Shown here in pieces: positions 32,149 to 44,764 of a stretch of DNA of 64,000 bases. The notes under the pieces were generated by a model that saw only the letters and a program-made list of their open reading frames with translations, was not told the DNA's origin and made no database searches. Made by a program: the position numbers and the translations under genes. Source of the DNA: Glaciecola sp. HTCC2999 (GTDB taxonomy: Bacteria; Pseudomonadota; Gammaproteobacteria; Enterobacterales; Alteromonadaceae); contig CATECQ010000061.1 in assembly GCA_949498985.1 (NCBI GenBank), positions 1 to 64,000 of the forward strand. The letters run 5' to 3'. Position 1 is the first letter of the stretch; every line of letters starts with the position of its first letter.

Positions 32149-32550
32149 TTATTCTTTAACGAGGACTGAAACTTTATTAATACCGGCAACTTTTGCTTGG
32201 TTCATTACCTCAACAACAATTCCGTGCTCAGTATCTTCATGAGCTTGGATAGCTGCAGAATCAGTGTTGTTTTCAGCTAAGAAAGTTTGAATGTTAGCCA
32301 CTACACGACGAATATCGACTTCGCGACCATTCATCTTGATTACACCTACCTCATCAATTTGAATAGACAACGATTTACTAGGTTGTTGTGATTCAGTGTT
32401 ATCTTTTGGGCGACTCGCATCAAGCCCTTTTTCTTTTACAAATGACGTAGTCACAATAAAGAAGATCAACATGATGAAAACGATGTCTAGCATCGGAGTC
32501 ATATCAATCTGGGCGTCGTCATCACTCGAGGTATGCTTTTTTCTTTTCAT
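32149..32550 (-). CDS. ExbD/TolR family biopolymer transport protein
   Basis: DMTPMLDIVFIMLIFFIVTTSFVKEKG. Confidence 0.93.
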   Translation of the reverse strand: MKRKKHTSSDDDAQIDMTPMLDIVFIMLIFFIVTTSFVKEKGLDASRPKDNTESQQPSKSLSIQIDEVGVIKMNGREVDIRRVVANIQTFLAENNTDSAAIQAHEDTEHGIVVEVMNQAKVAGINKVSVLVKE

Positions 32551-32678
32551 AAGTGTTTTTTCTTATCCTTAAACATTTCAACGCATAGTATAAAGAATTT
32601 CTAAAAACTTGGGTAGGGATTTTGTAAATAGAATGTGCATTTTTTTGCGTTATTTAGGGTATCACTGACAATATGTAA

Positions 32679-33470
32679 TTATTTTTCTTCAAAAAGACGC
32701 ATGGTGTGTCCAAGATGACTAAAGTAAATGGCAAATAATTCATTTACTTTGGTTCTATGTGATTTTATCGGATAGGCTCCTTGCAAAGCGGTAGTGGACT
32801 GTTTTGTACCTTGCACGAGAAAGGCATTTTTGATTGGATGATCTTGAATAAATGATTCAAACGCACGTGCGCAAAGCTCTTCAGGTTTGGCAAAATAAAT
32901 GATTTTATGATTTTGATCTAACGCTTTACTGCGGTAAAAATAATCACTCGGTTTAGTACCAGATGAATCGAGCATAATATGTGTAAAACAGTCGGATAAT
33001 TGTTCATTTAATTGATGTGGATAGCCTATTTGGTGATGTAGATAAGCTTCAGATGCAAATGTAGATGGAGAAATATTACAAAACATTTTGGTACCGATAT
33101 AATGGTCAAAAGCGTGAAACCACTCATGAGCTAAGCTACCTGCACCGGCGTTTTTAGCTAAGCTTATTTCATGTTTAATCGGTGTATAATGAGCACAGAC
33201 GCCTTGACGTCCACCTTTACCAAATGCAATTCCTAAGCGTCCGCGTAATGAAATAACCTGTTCTGGTACTTGCAAAATATCGCATAGGTCATATAGCGCA
33301 TCAAAAAATAAATTAGCGGCAATTTGTTGTTCTGTTGGTGTAACCCATCGTCCAATTTCAATAGTACGAAAACCAAATAATTTTAATATATCTTGAAAAG
33401 TGACATCAGCGCCGCCGCGATGAGATTCGCCGTTACGGTAAAATTCACGATGTATCCGGGATGATTTCAT
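32679..33470 (-). CDS. LPD1-domain-containing (CLCA_X-like) putative metallopeptidase-like protein
   Basis: FGFRTIEIGRWVTPTEQQ...LFFDALYDLCDILQVPEQVISLRGRLGIAFGKGGRQGVCAHYTP...ISLAKNAGAGSLAHEWFHAFDHYIG matches the LPD1 pattern as I know it. Confidence 0.7.
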   Translation of the reverse strand: MKSSRIHREFYRNGESHRGGADVTFQDILKLFGFRTIEIGRWVTPTEQQIAANLFFDALYDLCDILQVPEQVISLRGRLGIAFGKGGRQGVCAHYTPIKHEISLAKNAGAGSLAHEWFHAFDHYIGTKMFCNISPSTFASEAYLHHQIGYPHQLNEQLSDCFTHIMLDSSGTKPSDYFYRSKALDQNHKIIYFAKPEELCARAFESFIQDHPIKNAFLVQGTKQSTTALQGAYPIKSHRTKVNELFAIYFSHLGHTMRLFEEK

Positions 33471-33473
33471 GAA

Positions 33474-34031
33474 CTAAGTTAAAGCTGGCAGTAGCTTAAG
33501 TTCTTCTAGAATTTGCTCACACCATGCTGCAATACGTGCATCTGTTTCATCAAACTGATTCTCATCATCTAAAGACAGTCCAACAAAAAATTCACCATCC
33601 TCGGTGAGTGCTTTTGAGGCCGTAAAATCATAACCTTGATTAGGCCAATAGCCTACCATTTCAGCGCCATTTGGAACGATAACATCATGTAACATTCCTA
33701 CTGCATCTTGAAACCAATCAGCATAGCCTAGCTGATCACCTAAGCCAAAAATTGCAGCCTGTTTATTCGTGAAATTCACTGTCCCAATATCGTTCCAATG
33801 TGATTCCCAATCTTCTTGTAATTCACCAAAGTCCCACGTAGAAATCCCTAAAAGCACAACGTCATATTGTTCAATGTCACTCAACGGGGTATCTTTGATA
33901 TTAAACATGGAAATCTTAAGCAATGGACACAATGACTCGATGTGCGCTTTAATTTTTTCGGCTGCCATTTCGGTGTAGCATGTAGTGGAACCATAAAAAA
34001 GACCAACTGATACATCAGACACTGTAAACAC
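33474..34031 (-). CDS. Flavodoxin
   Basis: VGLFYGSTTCYTEMAAEKI, LLGISTWDFGELQEDWE, AIFGLGDQLGYADWF. Confidence 0.92.
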   Translation of the reverse strand: MFTVSDVSVGLFYGSTTCYTEMAAEKIKAHIESLCPLLKISMFNIKDTPLSDIEQYDVVLLGISTWDFGELQEDWESHWNDIGTVNFTNKQAAIFGLGDQLGYADWFQDAVGMLHDVIVPNGAEMVGYWPNQGYDFTASKALTEDGEFFVGLSLDDENQFDETDARIAAWCEQILEELKLLPALT

Positions 34032-34172
34032 CTTTTCGTGAAGATTTTGATGAGATTAATGATACGCATAATAACAAAAAATGGGGCAAAAGCGGTAAAG
34101 CTAAATGCTGTTGAATACATTATAATATTAAATACGATTTGCGTTATAACCCATATTTAAAGAGCACTGAAC

Positions 34173-36835
<2,663 letters not shown>

Positions 36836-36875
36836 AGTATATAAACCGTGGTTATTCTTCACTTACGTGTTAACG

Positions 36876-37178
36876 TTAAGCTGAAGGTGTTACAAAAAAA
36901 GATTCAGCGCTACTAAGACGCGCAAGTTGTAGTAATTTATCAGGAATATGACGCCATGCAAGAAGGACATTCGCCTCTCTCGCATCTCTAACGGCATTAA
37001 GAAGCCACGCTAGGCCTGCACTATCAAGCTGAGTCACGGCTTTGAGATCAATTGTTAAGGTATCAGAGGTTACAATCTGTTTACGATGTAACGCAAAAAG
37101 TTCCTGAGAAATCGTTTGATTATTCAGCACACCTTTGAGAATCAACGTATTGTTTTGAAATGTTAAATCCAATGCCAT
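36876..37178 (-). CDS. mlaB: STAS-domain protein MlaB
   Basis: STAS pattern TLTIDLKAVTQLDSAGLAWLLNAVRDAR; mla operon context. Confidence 0.88.
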   Translation of the reverse strand: MALDLTFQNNTLILKGVLNNQTISQELFALHRKQIVTSDTLTIDLKAVTQLDSAGLAWLLNAVRDAREANVLLAWRHIPDKLLQLARLSSAESFFVTPSA

Positions 37179-37181
37179 TAG

Positions 37182-37856
37182 TTACCCTTGACCTGCTGGG
37201 CGAGGGATTGGCGCATCCGACCCTTGTAATACAATAGGGTCATTGATTTTTTGTTGCATCAACGCAATCACTTTTTCAATACCTTCTTGACGTAATATTG
37301 ATTCAAATTCACTGCGTTTACTGGATAACAAGCTGATGCCTTCTGCGACCATATCATAGGCACCCCATTTGTTCGATTTACGATCTTTTCTGACTTTAAA
37401 GGCGACTTTGATATCGGGTTTACCTTCGTCTTGAATTAAGGCTCTTACCGTCACGATTTTTTTATCTGCATAATTTCCAACAGGCTCAAATGCGACTGTT
37501 TGGTCATCATAATAACCCATTGCATTTGCATAGGTAGTAACGAGATATTCACGAAACACATTAACAAATTCACCCAGTTGTTGTTTGGGTACCTTGCGAG
37601 CTTGGTTGCCAAGAACCATGAATGCTGAGTATTTATAATCGACATAAGGTAATAAATTTTCACGCATAATGGTGCGTAAATGTTCAGGGTTTTGTGCAAT
37701 TAAACCCTGCTCGTTTTTCATACGGCTAAACGTCGAACTAGCAGCCTCTTGGATCATTAAATGAGGGTTACTTTCTACTTGTTGAGATTGAGCCATGCTC
37801 ACGTGAGTAAACATTAAACTGCTCATCACAAAAAACGCGCTGATAAACTTTTTCAC
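37182..37856 (-). CDS. mlaC: Phospholipid-binding periplasmic protein MlaC
   Basis: Signal peptide and Ttg2D/MlaC pattern; operon context. Confidence 0.93.
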   Translation of the reverse strand: MKKFISAFFVMSSLMFTHVSMAQSQQVESNPHLMIQEAASSTFSRMKNEQGLIAQNPEHLRTIMRENLLPYVDYKYSAFMVLGNQARKVPKQQLGEFVNVFREYLVTTYANAMGYYDDQTVAFEPVGNYADKKIVTVRALIQDEGKPDIKVAFKVRKDRKSNKWGAYDMVAEGISLLSSKRSEFESILRQEGIEKVIALMQQKINDPIVLQGSDAPIPRPAGQG

Positions 37857-37874
37857 AATGTTTCCTTATTTTAG

Positions 37875-38342
37875 TTATTCACTATCGCGGCTAAATAAAA
37901 ACTGGCCAATTAAATCCTCAAGTACCAAAGCCGATTTGGTATCTTGAATGTAATCACCATCAGCCAGTGTGACGAAGTCATCAAATGCAAAACCCGGCTG
38001 AAATCCAATATATTGCTCGCCTAATAATCCTGAAGTTAAGATGGCGACGGAGCTAGTATCAGGAAAATTATCGTATTGTTGGGAGACACTTAATACAACC
38101 ACAGGATTAAAATCCTCCGGGTCAAGGTAAATCGATTCAACTCGCCCAACGGTAACACCGCCAACTTTCACGGCAGAACGCGTTTTTAAACCACCAATAT
38201 TGTCGAATTTTGCATACAGTGTATAACTTGACTCATTGTTAGAAAAGCCTTGGTTAACAACTTTCATTGCTAATAATAAGGTTGCCGCCACTGTTAAAAT
38301 GACAAAGAAACCTACCATAAGTTCCGTTTTTCGCGTGTTCAT
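37875..38342 (-). CDS. mlaD: Outer membrane lipid asymmetry protein MlaD (MCE domain)
   Basis: MCE domain: FDNIGGLKTRSAVKVGGVTVGRVESI. Confidence 0.96.
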   Translation of the reverse strand: MNTRKTELMVGFFVILTVAATLLLAMKVVNQGFSNNESSYTLYAKFDNIGGLKTRSAVKVGGVTVGRVESIYLDPEDFNPVVVLSVSQQYDNFPDTSSVAILTSGLLGEQYIGFQPGFAFDDFVTLADGDYIQDTKSALVLEDLIGQFLFSRDSE

Positions 38343-38350
38343 AATGATTC

Positions 38351-39127
38351 CTAATTAATACCAAACATAAGTGCGGTTAGTACAAAATCTAATCCTAAGA
38401 CTGCTAATGAAGAATAAACGACAGTCTGTGTAGTTGCTTGTGAGATGCCTTCAGATGTAGGTACAGCATCATAGCCTTTAAATATTGCAATCCATGTCAC
38501 CACAATCGCAAATACAATACTTTTCAGGATGCCGTTCACGACATCTTTATTCCAATCAACAGTCGCTTGCATTATGGACCAATATGAACCTGAATCTACG
38601 CCAAGCCAGTCCACTCCGACTAAATGACCGCCTAAAATACCAATGGCTGAAAATATTAACGCTAGCATTGGCATTGAAATAATGCCTGCCCATACTCGCG
38701 GTGCAACCACCCGACGAAGAGGGTCAACTGCCATCATTTCTAACGAGCTTAATTGTTCGGTTGCCTTCATTAATCCTATTTCTGCCGTTAGGGCGGAGCC
38801 TGCTCGACCTGCAAATAATAACGCAGTGACTACTGGGCCTAATTCTCGCAATAACGATAAAGCAACCATCGGGCCTAATGACCCTTCTGCACCGTAACCT
38901 ACCAAGATAGTATAACCCTGCAGAGCCATAACCATGCCGATAAAAAGACCGGAGACCATAATAATGAGTAGAGATTGTACACCTACCACGTAAATTTGTT
39001 GCAGTGTCAGGCGCACATTTTTAAGTTGTGGGAGTGCGATTAATGCGCCGGTCAGCATTAAAAATGCTCGACCGAACGATCGTATATTATCTAGGGTACT
39101 TGCCCCTAGTTGAATGACCCAACTCAT
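38351..39127 (-). CDS. mlaE: Lipid asymmetry ABC permease MlaE
   Basis: MlaE family: [45 protein letters not shown]. Confidence 0.97.
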   Translation of the reverse strand: MSWVIQLGASTLDNIRSFGRAFLMLTGALIALPQLKNVRLTLQQIYVVGVQSLLIIMVSGLFIGMVMALQGYTILVGYGAEGSLGPMVALSLLRELGPVVTALLFAGRAGSALTAEIGLMKATEQLSSLEMMAVDPLRRVVAPRVWAGIISMPMLALIFSAIGILGGHLVGVDWLGVDSGSYWSIMQATVDWNKDVVNGILKSIVFAIVVTWIAIFKGYDAVPTSEGISQATTQTVVYSSLAVLGLDFVLTALMFGIN

Positions 39128-39927
39128 ATCAAATCTCCTAAAAGTTGAGATGATAAATCGGTCGCCGGATAATGAAACGGGACAGGGCCATCGGCTTTTC
39201 CTAGCAAGAATTGTTGGACAAGCTCTGATTCTGAACCTTTGATTTGTTCTGCCGTACCATGGCCAATGACTTTTTTATTGGCTAATATATATACATAATC
39301 GGCTATATTAAGCACTTCAGACACATCGTGTGTCACGACAATACTAGTAACTGATAACGCTTCACTCAGAGCTTTAATTAATTTAACTAAGACCCCCATC
39401 GAAATAGGATCTTGTCCTGCAAAAGGCTCATCGTACATTATTAATTCAGGATCAAGAGCGATCGCTCTAGCTAACGCCGCACGTCGTGCCATCCCCCCTG
39501 ATAATTCGCTGGGCATTAGTTGTGCTGCACCGCGTAAACCAACAGCTTCTAATTTTAATAATACTAACGTTTGGATAACAGATTCTGGTAAGTCAGTGTG
39601 TTCCCGTAGAGCAAAAGCAACGTTATCAAATACACTCATATCGGTAAACAATGCACCTGATTGGAATAACATACTTATAGCTTTGCGTGTATGGTAGAGT
39701 TTTTTGCGATTCATCTTTGGGATTGATTCACCTGCAAACGTGATATCCCCTTTGTCTGGGGTGAGTTGTCCACCAATAAGACGTAACATGGTGGTTTTAC
39801 CTATACCACTAGGGCCCATGATAGCAGTAATTTTACCCTTGGGAATTTGAATGCTGATATCGTCATAAATGATGCGATCAGCACGCGAGAAAGTAATATT
39901 TTGAATGTCTACCAAATGTTCAGTCAT
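39124..39927 (-). CDS. mlaF: Lipid asymmetry ABC ATP-binding protein MlaF
   Basis: Walker [10 protein letters not shown], signature [15 protein letters not shown]. Confidence 0.96.
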   Translation of the reverse strand: MTEHLVDIQNITFSRADRIIYDDISIQIPKGKITAIMGPSGIGKTTMLRLIGGQLTPDKGDITFAGESIPKMNRKKLYHTRKAISMLFQSGALFTDMSVFDNVAFALREHTDLPESVIQTLVLLKLEAVGLRGAAQLMPSELSGGMARRAALARAIALDPELIMYDEPFAGQDPISMGVLVKLIKALSEALSVTSIVVTHDVSEVLNIADYVYILANKKVIGHGTAEQIKGSESELVQQFLLGKADGPVPFHYPATDLSSQLLGDLI

Positions 39928-40245
39928 AAATAATAGTGGTGCGAATCCTTTGCTATAGATAATTTATTTATACGCAAAAACTGTATGTTGGGATTGATTA
40001 TGACGTTTCAATACTCAAACCGCAAAATGAAAAAGTAACAGTTTATGTATTAAAAAATAGAACAATCGCGTTCAATAGAGTTCGTATACTATCTGTTAGA
40101 AATCAAGGAATTGAATTTATTTCAGTATCCACAGATAAAACAGATACAATTGTTGACACTTTTTTGCAATAATTATGTGTATTATAAAACACTTTGGCTT
40201 AAGTAATCACTATACTTTTCAATATGTTTATTATTAACAACAACA

Positions 40246-40270
40246 ATAGGTGATAAGCCTCATCACCTAT
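40246..40270. repeat. Perfect inverted repeat upstream of yrbG-like gene
   Basis: ATAGGTGAT-aagcctc-ATCACCTAT, 9+9 bp perfect arms. Confidence 0.75.
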
Positions 40271-40298
40271 CAACATTATTTACGGGAAATTTGCCACA

Positions 40299-41255
40299 GT
40301 GCTCATACAAATAGGTATATTTTTAATCGGACTCGCGGTGCTTAGTTGGAGTGCTGATAAGTTTGTATACGGCGCTTCAGCATTAGCTAAAAATATCGGT
40401 GTGTCACCAATGATGATTGGCCTGACAATTGTGGCGATGGGCTCTTCTGCGCCAGAAATTGTTGTGTCAGCAACAGCATCCTTATCCGGCTCACCTAACA
40501 CGGCCGTGGGTAATGCGATTGGTTCAAATATTACAAATATTGCCCTAGTGCTAGGCATCACTGCGCTTGTCAAACCGTTATTAGTTTCCTCAGGCACACT
40601 CAAGCGTGAGTTTCCCTTTTTATTCGCTATGTGTTTAATCGCTGCGTATTTTTTACATGACCAGATATTGAGTTTTAATGAAGGTGCTATTCTAATCGGT
40701 TTATTTGTTCTGGTGCTTCTAGGTATGGCTTGGTTGTCTTTTAATGTTGAAAAAGATGATCCTTTGGTCGATGAAAATGAACTTGAAATTCCCGATGGGG
40801 TGCCTACTTCCATGGCCATTTTGTGGGTCATTGTCGGTTTAGTGATGTTACCGTTATCAGCTCATTTTTTAGTTGAATCTGCCGTTTTCATTGCAAAATA
40901 TTTTGGTATAAGCGATTTAGTCATTGGTCTTACGATTATTGCTTTAGGGACTAGTTTACCTGAATTAGCAGCTTGTATTGCAGGTGTATTGAAAGGTGAA
41001 GATGATTTGGCGATGGGAAATATTATCGGGTCTAACATTTTTAATATTCTGGCAGTTTTAGGTATGCCTGGATTAATTGCTCCAGGATTAATCGATGCGG
41101 ATGCTGCTACCCGAGATATATATGTCATGTTAGGCTTAACGGTGTTATTGCTAGTCTTTAGTTTTAATTTTAGAGGCACCCGGCGCATTAATCGCTTAGA
41201 AGGCGGCGTGTTAGTGGTCGCTTTCTTGGGATATCAATATCTCTTATTTGCTTAA
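40299..41255 (+). CDS. yrbG: Calcium/sodium antiporter (YrbG family)
   Basis: Two NCX repeats: MGSSAPEIVVSATASLSGSPNTAVGNAIGSNITNI and LGTSLPELAACIAGVLKGEDDLAMGNIIGSNIFNI. Confidence 0.95.
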   Translation: MLIQIGIFLIGLAVLSWSADKFVYGASALAKNIGVSPMMIGLTIVAMGSSAPEIVVSATASLSGSPNTAVGNAIGSNITNIALVLGITALVKPLLVSSGTLKREFPFLFAMCLIAAYFLHDQILSFNEGAILIGLFVLVLLGMAWLSFNVEKDDPLVDENELEIPDGVPTSMAILWVIVGLVMLPLSAHFLVESAVFIAKYFGISDLVIGLTIIALGTSLPELAACIAGVLKGEDDLAMGNIIGSNIFNILAVLGMPGLIAPGLIDADAATRDIYVMLGLTVLLLVFSFNFRGTRRINRLEGGVLVVAFLGYQYLLFA

Positions 41256-41284
41256 TTTTTATGCCCTAAACATTAGGAACGATT

Positions 41285-42253
41285 ATGTCCATATCTTTTA
41301 TTGCTTCTGCTAAACAGGTGATTGATACTGAAATCGCAGGGATTGTGAGGCTTCATGATAGTTTAGGTGAAAATTTTGTAGCAGCATGTCAGAAGTTACT
41401 CCATTGCAGAGGAAAAGTCGTCGTCTCAGGAATGGGGAAATCTGGACATATTGGTAATAAAATTGCGGCAACTTTGGCCTCGACGGGAACACCTGCTTTT
41501 TTTATGCACCCCGGTGAGGCAAATCATGGCGACCTAGGCATGTTGAGCCCTGATGATATTGTGATTGGGATTTCTAATTCCGGAGAAACGGATGAATTGT
41601 TGGGATTACTACCGGTACTTAAGCGTTTAGGTATTACTCTTATTGCGATCACACAAAATACGGAGTCAACCTTGGCTCGGCATGCTGATATTGTGCTTGC
41701 TATTACTGTGCCGGCTGAAGCTTGTTCATTAGGGTTAGCACCAACAACATCAACCACTGTTACTCTAGTATTAGGAGATGCCTTAGCAATAGCCTTGTTG
41801 GATGCTAAAGGCTTCACTTCAGAGGATTTTGCTTTATCGCACCCCGGTGGTTCTTTGGGACGAAAATTATTATTAACGTGTGCCGATATCATGCGCACTG
41901 GTCACGAGATCCCATGTGTAGCTGCAAATATACCAGTACCAGAGGCGCTATATGAAATCACCAGTAAGGGGCTTGGAATGACGGGAGTCGTCAATGAACA
42001 GCAAGCGCTCATTGGGATTTTTACTGATGGTGATTTGCGCAGAGTCCTTGACCAAAAGCTCGATATACATGCTTTAGTTGCTCAAGATGTGATGACACCC
42101 AATTGCTTAACTGCAACCTGTGATATGTTGGCGGTGGATGCGTTAAATCTAATGCAACAAAAACATATCAATGCGTTATTAGTTGTTGATGAGCAACATC
42201 ATGTTGTCGGAGCATTTAATATGCACATGCTACTACAAGCTGGAGTGGTGTAA
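41285..42253 (+). CDS. kdsD: Arabinose-5-phosphate isomerase (KpsF/GutQ family)
   Basis: SIS domain SGMGKSGHIGNKIAATLASTGTPAFFMHPGEA plus CBS domains. Confidence 0.96.
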   Translation: MSISFIASAKQVIDTEIAGIVRLHDSLGENFVAACQKLLHCRGKVVVSGMGKSGHIGNKIAATLASTGTPAFFMHPGEANHGDLGMLSPDDIVIGISNSGETDELLGLLPVLKRLGITLIAITQNTESTLARHADIVLAITVPAEACSLGLAPTTSTTVTLVLGDALAIALLDAKGFTSEDFALSHPGGSLGRKLLLTCADIMRTGHEIPCVAANIPVPEALYEITSKGLGMTGVVNEQQALIGIFTDGDLRRVLDQKLDIHALVAQDVMTPNCLTATCDMLAVDALNLMQQKHINALLVVDEQHHVVGAFNMHMLLQAGVV

Positions 42254-42810
42254 TGAGTACTATCAAAACGTTATATACGGATGCTTTTTCGAGTGAATTG
42301 TTTGCCCGGTTAGCACCTATTAAACTGTTAGTGTGTGATGTTGATGGTGTGTTTAGTGACGGGCGTATTTACCTGGGGAATCAAGGTGAGGAGCTCAAAG
42401 CTTTTCATACGCGAGACGGCTATGGGATTAAATCGTTAGCTCGCTGTGATATTCAAGTTGCAATTATTACAGGGCGACGCTCTGAATTAGTTCAACGGCG
42501 TATGCGTGCATTGAATGTCGCACATATCATTCAAGGTGAAGAAGATAAACAAGGCGCATTGGCACAGCTAATGGATACCCTATCTTTAAAACCACATCAA
42601 GTCGCGAGTATGGGAGATGACATGCCTGATGTGGGCATGTATCGACATAGCGATGTGAAAATAGCCGTTAATGACGCGCATCCTTACGTCGCGCAACAGG
42701 CTAATTGGATTACACAGCTTAACGGTGGTTTTGGTGCAGTGCGAGAGGTCACCGATACATTTTTACAGGTACATAATTTGCTTGATGGCATCCATGGAGC
42801 AAGTATGTAA
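42253..42810 (+). CDS. kdsC: KDO-8-phosphate phosphatase
   Basis: HAD motif VCDVDGVFSDGRIYLG; operon context. Confidence 0.96.
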   Translation: MSTIKTLYTDAFSSELFARLAPIKLLVCDVDGVFSDGRIYLGNQGEELKAFHTRDGYGIKSLARCDIQVAIITGRRSELVQRRMRALNVAHIIQGEEDKQGALAQLMDTLSLKPHQVASMGDDMPDVGMYRHSDVKIAVNDAHPYVAQQANWITQLNGGFGAVREVTDTFLQVHNLLDGIHGASM

Positions 42811-43412
42811 TGGGACGTGTAGGTTACAGTATTGGATTATTATTTGCGTGTGTGTTAGCGGTTTACTTTTATCCCATTGAGCAAAAAAATAACCTTACTA
42901 CGAGTGTGGATCCAAGCCAGATTTTTGAAACTCCCACCTATCGTGCTGAAAACTTAACGTCTCAGCGTTACGCTGAAGATGGGACATTAAGTCATAAAGT
43001 ATTTGCAAAAGTCATGGAACAATACGATTCGCTTGGTTTTATGGTGTTTGAATATCCAAAATATGTCATCTATTTAAACGCTGATTCACCCTACGTAGTC
43101 ACTGCCGATGTAGGCACTTTATTCACAAATAATATTATTCGCTTGGAACGAAATATTCAAATTGATAGCTTAAATGAGGCCGATTTTATTCAACAAATTA
43201 CGACTGAATTTATTGAAATTGATTTGAATACGAATACCATGTATTCAGACCAAGTCGTATTAATGCAGGGAAGAGAGTTTTCGATGCTAAGTGAGGGGTT
43301 TGATGCCAATATGCAGCTCAAACAATTCAATTTGACCGGTCATGTTGAAACTATTTTTGGCAGCGTGGTAGCTGAACAGATTCCGACGGTTAATGAATCG
43401 TCATTAAATTAA
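42810..43412 (+). CDS. lptC: LPS export protein LptC
   Basis: Single N-terminal TM and LptC/YrbK pattern; between kdsC and lptA. Confidence 0.92.
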   Translation: MGRVGYSIGLLFACVLAVYFYPIEQKNNLTTSVDPSQIFETPTYRAENLTSQRYAEDGTLSHKVFAKVMEQYDSLGFMVFEYPKYVIYLNADSPYVVTADVGTLFTNNIIRLERNIQIDSLNEADFIQQITTEFIEIDLNTNTMYSDQVVLMQGREFSMLSEGFDANMQLKQFNLTGHVETIFGSVVAEQIPTVNESSLN

Positions 43413-43425
43413 TTGAGAGAAATAA

Positions 43426-43980
43426 ATGAAATATAACCCGGTATGCCAATTAATTATTCTAGGGACACTCGTCTTTTCATTTGGGCTTCAAGCACAAGCC
43501 CAGAGTCTAGCTGCTGACCAAGACATTAATGCACCTATTTCTATTAGTGCTAAATCAACTTTTGTGGATGGTGTTTCTAAAATGTCGGTTTATGAGGATG
43601 ACGTTGTTATTGTGCAAGCGGGTCTGACCATTAATGCGGCTCGTTTAAGTATTAATGCTAGTGCTGGAGAGGGGCAGGAAGTCTTTATCGCTAACGGAGC
43701 CCCCGCCAAATTTACTCAATTACTCGACGATGGAACAATAGTCACTGCTTCAGCTCGAGAAATTCGCTACAGTGTGATCACCCGAACAGTGAGTTTTGAG
43801 GGGGATGCTCAGCTTTCTCAAAACACCTCTGTGGTGAACAGCGAATCCATTGAATTTGATTTAATTAATAAACAGCTGGTTGCTAAAGCTGATAATGCGA
43901 AAGGTGGTCGAGTGACAACCGTATTCCAGCCAGAGGTCCTTAAGCAACAGATACAAGAACAACAGGACGATAACAATTAA
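43426..43980 (+). CDS. lptA: LPS transport periplasmic protein LptA
   Basis: Signal peptide and OstA-like domain. Confidence 0.92.
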   Translation: MKYNPVCQLIILGTLVFSFGLQAQAQSLAADQDINAPISISAKSTFVDGVSKMSVYEDDVVIVQAGLTINAARLSINASAGEGQEVFIANGAPAKFTQLLDDGTIVTASAREIRYSVITRTVSFEGDAQLSQNTSVVNSESIEFDLINKQLVAKADNAKGGRVTTVFQPEVLKQQIQEQQDDNN

Positions 43981-44705
43981 TGGCTACTTTAAAAGCGTCA
44001 CATCTAGCAAAATCCTATAAAGCTCGTCAAGTAGTAAGGGATGTGAGTATTGAAGTGGAATCAGGTCAAATCGTGGGATTATTAGGACCCAATGGGGCCG
44101 GTAAGACAACGACGTTTTATATGATCGTTGGGTTAGTGCCCTTAGATCATGGTGAAATTTTATTAGATCAAACATCACTCACACTGCAGCCGATGCATGA
44201 GCGCGCTCGTCAAGGTATTGGTTATTTACCCCAAGAAGCTTCGATATTCAGAAAGCTCACTGTATATGAAAACATTATGGCGATTCTTCAAACCCGTAAA
44301 GAGTTATCGAGTCAGCAACGCGAAAGTGAAGCTGACGCATTACTGGATGAATTTAATATTAATCATATTAGAAATAGTGCCGGTATGGCGTTATCCGGTG
44401 GGGAGCGTCGTCGGGTCGAAATTGCGCGTGCGCTTGCAGCTAATCCTAAATTTATCTTGTTGGATGAACCTTTTGCTGGAGTTGACCCGATCTCCGTGGG
44501 TGACATTAAACATATTATTCAACAGCTCAAGGAACGGGGCATTGGTGTATTAATTACCGATCATAATGTCAGAGAAACATTAGACGTCTGTGAAAAGGCG
44601 TATATTGTCAGTCATGGTGAACTCATCGCATCAGGGACCTCATCACAAGTTCTTGAAAACAAGAAAGTTAAGGAAGTATACCTTGGTGAAGAATTTAAGC
44701 TATAA
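43980..44705 (+). CDS. lptB: LPS export ABC ATP-binding protein LptB
   Basis: [42 protein letters not shown]. Confidence 0.98.
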   Translation: MATLKASHLAKSYKARQVVRDVSIEVESGQIVGLLGPNGAGKTTTFYMIVGLVPLDHGEILLDQTSLTLQPMHERARQGIGYLPQEASIFRKLTVYENIMAILQTRKELSSQQRESEADALLDEFNINHIRNSAGMALSGGERRRVEIARALAANPKFILLDEPFAGVDPISVGDIKHIIQQLKERGIGVLITDHNVRETLDVCEKAYIVSHGELIASGTSSQVLENKKVKEVYLGEEFKL

Positions 44706-44764
44706 TCAAACCAAGGTAAGGTTCTCGGATGTTGCTCACTGTGTAGGTTATAAAAAGGAATTCG

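Noticed and set aside
40280-40831. 183-aa minus-strand ORF over yrbG
   Set aside because: Mirror frame of the repetitive antiporter sequence; yrbG itself is unambiguous.
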